From NCBI GenBank assembly GCA_021808985.1, contig JAKBAQ010000083.1, forward strand, positions 1 through 10,521: a DNA stretch of 10,521 nt, read 5' to 3'. The translations under genes were made by a program, and so were the position numbers. The first letter of the stretch is position 1. The number at the start of each line of letters is the position of its first letter. Source of the DNA: Pseudomonadota bacterium (lineage in GTDB: Bacteria; Pseudomonadota; Alphaproteobacteria; Acetobacterales; Acetobacteraceae). Below, one piece after another: positions 8,214-10,521 of the stretch. The notes under the pieces are model-generated. The model did no database searches and had not been told where the DNA came from. It saw only the letters and a list, made by a program, of their open reading frames with translations.

Positions 8214-8266
8214 GTCAAGCGCCGGGATGGGGTGATGGGGCGCTGGTGTCACAAATTCTCCACATC

Positions 8267-8317
8267 CGCAAAATAAACTATCTCTATTTGCGTAATCGGG
8301 CCACGGACGCGCAAAAT
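8267..8317. repeat. Cluster of CGCAAA/TTTGCG half-sites in the pheS-pal divergent region
   Basis: CGCAAAAT occurs at 8267-8274 and 8310-8317, and the inverted copy ATTTGCG at 8286-8292. The first and inverted copies make an imperfect inverted repeat, CGCAAA(A)TA against TATTTGCG, spanning 8267-8292. The stretch is AT-rich against a GC-rich background, as expected of a control region between divergent genes. No regulator is recognised. Confidence 0.35.
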
Positions 8318-8332
8318 GCATAACTATAGTGC

Positions 8333-8362
8333 TTGACCCCTCACCTCAGGGCAGAGTATGGC
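8333..8362 (+). promoter_or_regulatory. Candidate promoter for pal
   Basis: TTGACC (8333-8338) is a good -35 box. TATGGC (8357-8362) follows after 18 bases, a fair alphaproteobacterial -10. Transcription would start near 8369 and give a leader of about 73 bases before the pal ATG. The only Shine-Dalgarno-like sequence, AGGGA (8424-8428), is 13 bases from the ATG, longer than usual. Confidence 0.45.
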
Positions 8363-8441
8363 CGCTTGGGATGCGTAATCATAGGGATTTCGCAACCAAG
8401 ATTCTTTTGCACACTTCACGGACAGGGATCGGTTTTTTAAT

Positions 8442-8939
8442 ATGAAATTCAAAGCATTGGGCGCTTTCGCCGGCCTTGCCCTGCTGGCAGCCTGCTCTTC
8501 CAACCCCACCGCCTCCAACACCGGCACCGGTGCTGGTATGGCCTCCACGGGCGCCGTTCCGGGCAGCGAGCAGGACCTGGTCGCCAATGTTGGTGACCGC
8601 GTGTTCTACGCGTTCGACAAGTCCAGCCTGAGCAGCGATTCCGATGCCACGCTGGGCCGTCAGGCCGCCTGGCTCGCCAAGTACCCGAGCGTCAACGTTC
8701 TGGTTGCCGGTAACGCCGACGAGCGCGGCACGGAAACCTACAACCTGGCGCTGGGCCAGCGCCGCGCGAACGCCGCGCGTGACTACCTGGTTGCCCAGGG
8801 TGTCGCCGCTTCGCGCATCACCACCATCTCCTACGGCAAGGACTGCCCGGTTGCCGCTGGCAATGACGAAGCCTCCTACCAGCAGAACCGTAACGCGATT
8901 ACCTCGGTTCAGGGCTTCAACCCGCAGAACTGCAAGTAA
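8442..8939 (+). CDS. pal: Peptidoglycan-associated lipoprotein Pal
   Basis: 165 residues, normal Pal length. A lipoprotein signal peptide (KFKALGAFAGLALLAAC) ends in lipobox LAAC with Cys18. Ser19 at the +2 position favours sorting to the outer membrane. A Ser/Thr/Gly/Ala linker (19-45) leads to the OmpA-like domain (about 50-155): VGDRVFYAFDKSSL, then GNADERGTETYNLALGQRRA (90-109). Asp93 and an arginine of the RRA motif (107-108) correspond to the residues that hold diaminopimelate of peptidoglycan in this family. Pal tethers the outer membrane to the wall and works with TolA/TolB in envelope constriction. It has two extra cysteines, Cys135 and Cys164, beyond the lipidated one. Codon choice (AAC, TCC, GTT, GGT) looks like that of a highly expressed gene and differs from the GCG/GGG-rich neighbours. 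An intrinsic terminator follows. Confidence 0.97.
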   Translation: MKFKALGAFAGLALLAACSSNPTASNTGTGAGMASTGAVPGSEQDLVANVGDRVFYAFDKSSLSSDSDATLGRQAAWLAKYPSVNVLVAGNADERGTETYNLALGQRRANAARDYLVAQGVAASRITTISYGKDCPVAAGNDEASYQQNRNAITSVQGFNPQNCK

Positions 8940-8987
8940 TTTCAAGCTCTTCCCGGCCTAGTGCGGGGAGGACTGAGAAATTGATGG

Positions 8988-9028
8988 CCGGCGGCGTCTC
9001 TTTGTTGAGGCGCCGCCGGTTTTGTTTT
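8988..9028 (+). terminator. Intrinsic terminator of pal
   Basis: The arm CCGGCGGCGTCTC (8988-9000) pairs with GAGGCGCCGCCGG (9007-9019). That is 13 base pairs including one G-U, closed by the 6-base loop TTTGTT and followed by TTTTGTTTT (9020-9028). It begins 48 bases after the pal stop. It is the clearest terminator in the window and should make pal largely monocistronic. Confidence 0.93.
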
Positions 9029-9036
9029 AGGCGGTG

Positions 9037-9063
9037 TTGTTTTTGCGGCCGTGCGGCTATATC
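9037..9063 (+). promoter_or_regulatory. Candidate promoter for cpoB-tilS
   Basis: TATATC (9058-9063) is a good -10 box just after the pal terminator. TTGTTT (9037-9042) could be the -35, though the 15-base spacer is short; shifting to TGTTGT (9035-9040) gives 17. Some start here is expected because the terminator would block most transcription from pal. Confidence 0.4.
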
Positions 9064-9101
9064 AGACCCAGGAAAGCCATAATTCAGGATTATCCGTGGA
9101 T

Positions 9102-10013
9102 ATGCGTAAACATCTGATCGCCCTGACCGTATTTGCCTCGATGCTGCCGTTTGGCGCGGCGCAGGGGCAGCCGCTGGTGCAAAGCCAGGAGGGGATTGCC
9201 CTGGAGAACCAGATTTTGCAGTTGCAGAGCCAGGTGCAGCAGCTGCAGGCAAGCGGGGGCGGCAATAATGGTGGTTCCGTGCTGGGCGGCGCTTCAGCCC
9301 CGGCGCCGCAGCCATCGGCCAATACTGGCGGGCCGAGCGGGGGGATCGTGGCTTCGCTGCTCAACCAGGTGAATGAATTGCAGAGCCAGGTGCAGCAGCT
9401 GAGCGGTAGGGTGGATACGCTGCAAAACCAGGTGGATACGCAGCATGCCGCGACCGAGAAGGAAATTGGCGATCTGAAATTCCAGATGGCCAACGGCCCC
9501 ACGCCGGGCGCCGCGCCGGCGGCTGCAGCGGGGAGCGGGAGCGGGACTGGAGCCGCGCCGCAGAGCAGCGCCGCGCCGGCGCCGGCGCAGGTGGCCCCGA
9601 CACAGGCCGCCGCCGCCACGGTTTCCGGCTCGCCTTCGACGATTCTGCATGATGGGCTGGCGGCCTATGACAGGCATGACTATGCCAGCGCCAAGGCGGC
9701 GGCGAACGCCATTTTGACCAATGCGAAGAGCAGCCCGCAAGCCTACCGGGCGCAGTATCTGCTGGCGCAGTCTCTCGCCGCCGAGGGCAGGCCGCAGGAT
9801 GCCGCCATCGCCTATGACAATACCTATAACTTCAACCGCTCGGGGACATGGGCGCCGCAATCGCTGCTCGGGCTTGCCAGCTCGCTTGCGGATATCAAGC
9901 AGGATGCGGCGGCTTGCGACACGCTGGCCTCGTTGAACAGCCAGTTTCCGACGCCGCCCGCGGGGATGAAGGATAAGATCAACGCGCTCAGCTACCGGGC
10001 GCATTGCTCCTAA
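9102..10013 (+). CDS. cpoB: Cell division coordinator CpoB (YbgF, Tol-Pal associated)
   Basis: 303 residues from the ATG at 9102. A GTG at 9096, two codons earlier, has a better-spaced Shine-Dalgarno (AGGA 9086-9089, 6 bases) and may be the true start. The in-frame ATG at 9051 would add a tail before the signal peptide and is unlikely. A Sec signal peptide (about 1-22) leads to a Gln-rich coiled coil (33-50), a Gly/Ala/Pro linker, a second coiled coil (about 84-130), an Ala/Pro-rich linker (132-178) and a C-terminal TPR domain (about 180-295: HDGLAAYDRHDYASAKAA, AQYLLAQSLAAEGRPQDAA, WAPQSLLGLASSLADIKQ). This is the YbgF plan. CpoB is periplasmic and in E. coli links Tol function to PBP1B during constriction. 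pal lies directly upstream, but behind a terminator. Confidence 0.93.
   Translation: MRKHLIALTVFASMLPFGAAQGQPLVQSQEGIALENQILQLQSQVQQLQASGGGNNGGSVLGGASAPAPQPSANTGGPSGGIVASLLNQVNELQSQVQQLSGRVDTLQNQVDTQHAATEKEIGDLKFQMANGPTPGAAPAAAAGSGSGTGAAPQSSAAPAPAQVAPTQAAAATVSGSPSTILHDGLAAYDRHDYASAKAAANAILTNAKSSPQAYRAQYLLAQSLAAEGRPQDAAIAYDNTYNFNRSGTWAPQSLLGLASSLADIKQDAAACDTLASLNSQFPTPPAGMKDKINALSYRAHCS
9222..9245 (+). repeat. 24-base direct repeat, copy 1 (coiled coil of cpoB)
   Basis: Identical over 24 bases to 9378-9401 and encodes LQSQVQQL in the same frame. The copies are 156 bases (52 codons) apart. Identity at the DNA level, including third positions, suggests recent duplication or gene conversion of a heptad unit. 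Confidence 0.9.
9378..9401 (+). repeat. 24-base direct repeat, copy 2 (coiled coil of cpoB)
   Basis: Second copy of the repeat at 9222-9245, encoding LQSQVQQL within the second coiled coil of CpoB. Recombination between the copies would delete 52 codons in frame. Confidence 0.9.
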
Positions 10014-10521
10014 CGCCGGGTGAGGATGCCAGCGCCGCGCTGGCGCGGGCATTTGCCGCCGCGATGGACCGGCTGGGGCCGTTTGGCGCGGCGCCGCGCC
10101 TGGCTGTAGCGGTTTCGGGCGGGGCGGACAGCACCGCGCTGGCCTTGCTGGCCCATGAATGGGCGGCGCGGAACCGGGGCAGCGTGCTTGGGTTGATCGT
10201 GGATCATGGTTTGCGCGCGGAGTCTGGCGCGGAGGCGGGGCTGACCGCCGCGCGGCTGGGTGAGCTGGGGATTTCCTGCAAGATCATTGTGCTCTCAGGG
10301 CTGGCGGGGGCTGGAATGCAGGAGCGGGCCCGTGCCGCGCGCTATGCGGCGCTGGCGGATGCCGCGATGGCGGCGGGGCGGTTGCACCTGTTGCTGGGGC
10401 ACCATGCGGCGGACCAGGCTGAAACCGTGGCCATGCGCGCGCGCCGTGGCCCGGGCGGGGCGGAGGGAATGGCCGCCTGGGTGGCGCGCGGGCAGGTGCT
10501 GCTGCTGCGCCCGCTGCTGGG
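10004..10521 (+). CDS. tilS: tRNA(Ile)-lysidine synthetase TilS, N-terminal part cut by the window edge
   Basis: Frame open from 9977 to the right edge. It holds the N-type ATP pyrophosphatase PP-loop SGGADS in LAVAVSGGADSTALALL. Further family blocks follow: VDHGLR, the QERARAARYAAL helix, LLLGHHAADQAETVAMR, and LLRPLL at the edge. TilS uses ATP to join lysine to C34 of tRNA-Ile(CAU), changing its decoding from AUG to AUA, and is essential in most bacteria. The start is uncertain. The ATG at 10064 leaves only 11 residues before the first core strand. A TTG at 10004, overlapping the cpoB stop by 10 bases, adds a plausible LLTPGEDASAALARAFAAA stretch like that preceding the LGPF motif in relatives. 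I use TTG. The catalytic domain is about two-thirds complete and the C-terminal domains lie outside. Confidence 0.92.
   Translation, partial: MLLTPGEDASAALARAFAAAMDRLGPFGAAPRLAVAVSGGADSTALALLAHEWAARNRGSVLGLIVDHGLRAESGAEAGLTAARLGELGISCKIIVLSGLAGAGMQERARAARYAALADAAMAAGRLHLLLGHHAADQAETVAMRARRGPGGAEGMAAWVARGQVLLLRPLL

Noticed and set aside
8163..8441. A T-box or other Phe riboswitch before pheS
   Set aside because: No T-box consensus or anti-terminator/terminator pair is visible on the minus strand. T-boxes are essentially Gram-positive.
8379..8945. 188-residue minus-strand frame over pal
   Set aside because: Antisense to an unmistakable Pal. No domain, and it would have to cross the pal promoter and leader region.
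8952..8968. Hairpin CCCG...CGGG just after the pal stop
   Set aside because: Only 4 base pairs and no T tract. The real terminator is at 8988-9028.
9294..10052. 252-residue minus-strand frame over cpoB
   Set aside because: Arg-rich low-complexity shadow of cpoB.

Overview
The window is GC-rich with long GC3-biased reading frames. Its gene content and order point to an alphaproteobacterium, most likely in the Rhodospirillales/Acetobacteraceae. The evidence is a hopanoid transporter (HpnN), a ribbon-helix-helix protein of the RHH_4 type common in that group, the gene order pal-cpoB-tilS, and the style of the PheS/PheT and Pal proteins. The taxon is an inference from family resemblance, not a computed assignment. 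Almost everything here is core chromosomal machinery. I saw no integrase, transposase, CRISPR array, prophage or toxin-antitoxin pair, and no convincing undescribed system.

Left end (1-1510): on the minus strand, a tRNA-Ala(CGC) gene with encoded CCA is followed by rsmB, a 16S rRNA m5C methyltransferase that runs off the left edge just short of its end. Both serve translation. The 161-base gap 1350-1510 holds a candidate minus-strand promoter for the tRNA and a weaker plus-strand candidate for the next operon.

Centre-left (1511-4629): a plus-strand operon of a YggT-family membrane protein, the hopanoid RND transporter hpnN, and a small RHH_4 protein whose start lies inside the hpnN end. The operon collides tail to tail with pheT, the two stop codons sharing TTAA.

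Centre-right (4626-8162): pheS and pheT on the minus strand, 3 bases apart, encode phenylalanyl-tRNA synthetase.

Right end (8163-10521): an AT-richer 279-base divergent region separates pheS from pal. It carries repeats, a small palindrome and a candidate pal promoter. pal ends in a strong intrinsic terminator. Then come cpoB (ybgF), with its own candidate promoter, and the 5' part of tilS, which probably overlaps cpoB by 10 bases. Pal and CpoB belong to the Tol-Pal envelope system, but tolB, tolA, tolR and tolQ are not upstream of pal, so this half of the cluster has been separated from them or never joined.

No stretch longer than 300 bases lacks a gene. The many long frames antisense to rsmB, hpnN and pheT are GC-bias shadows.
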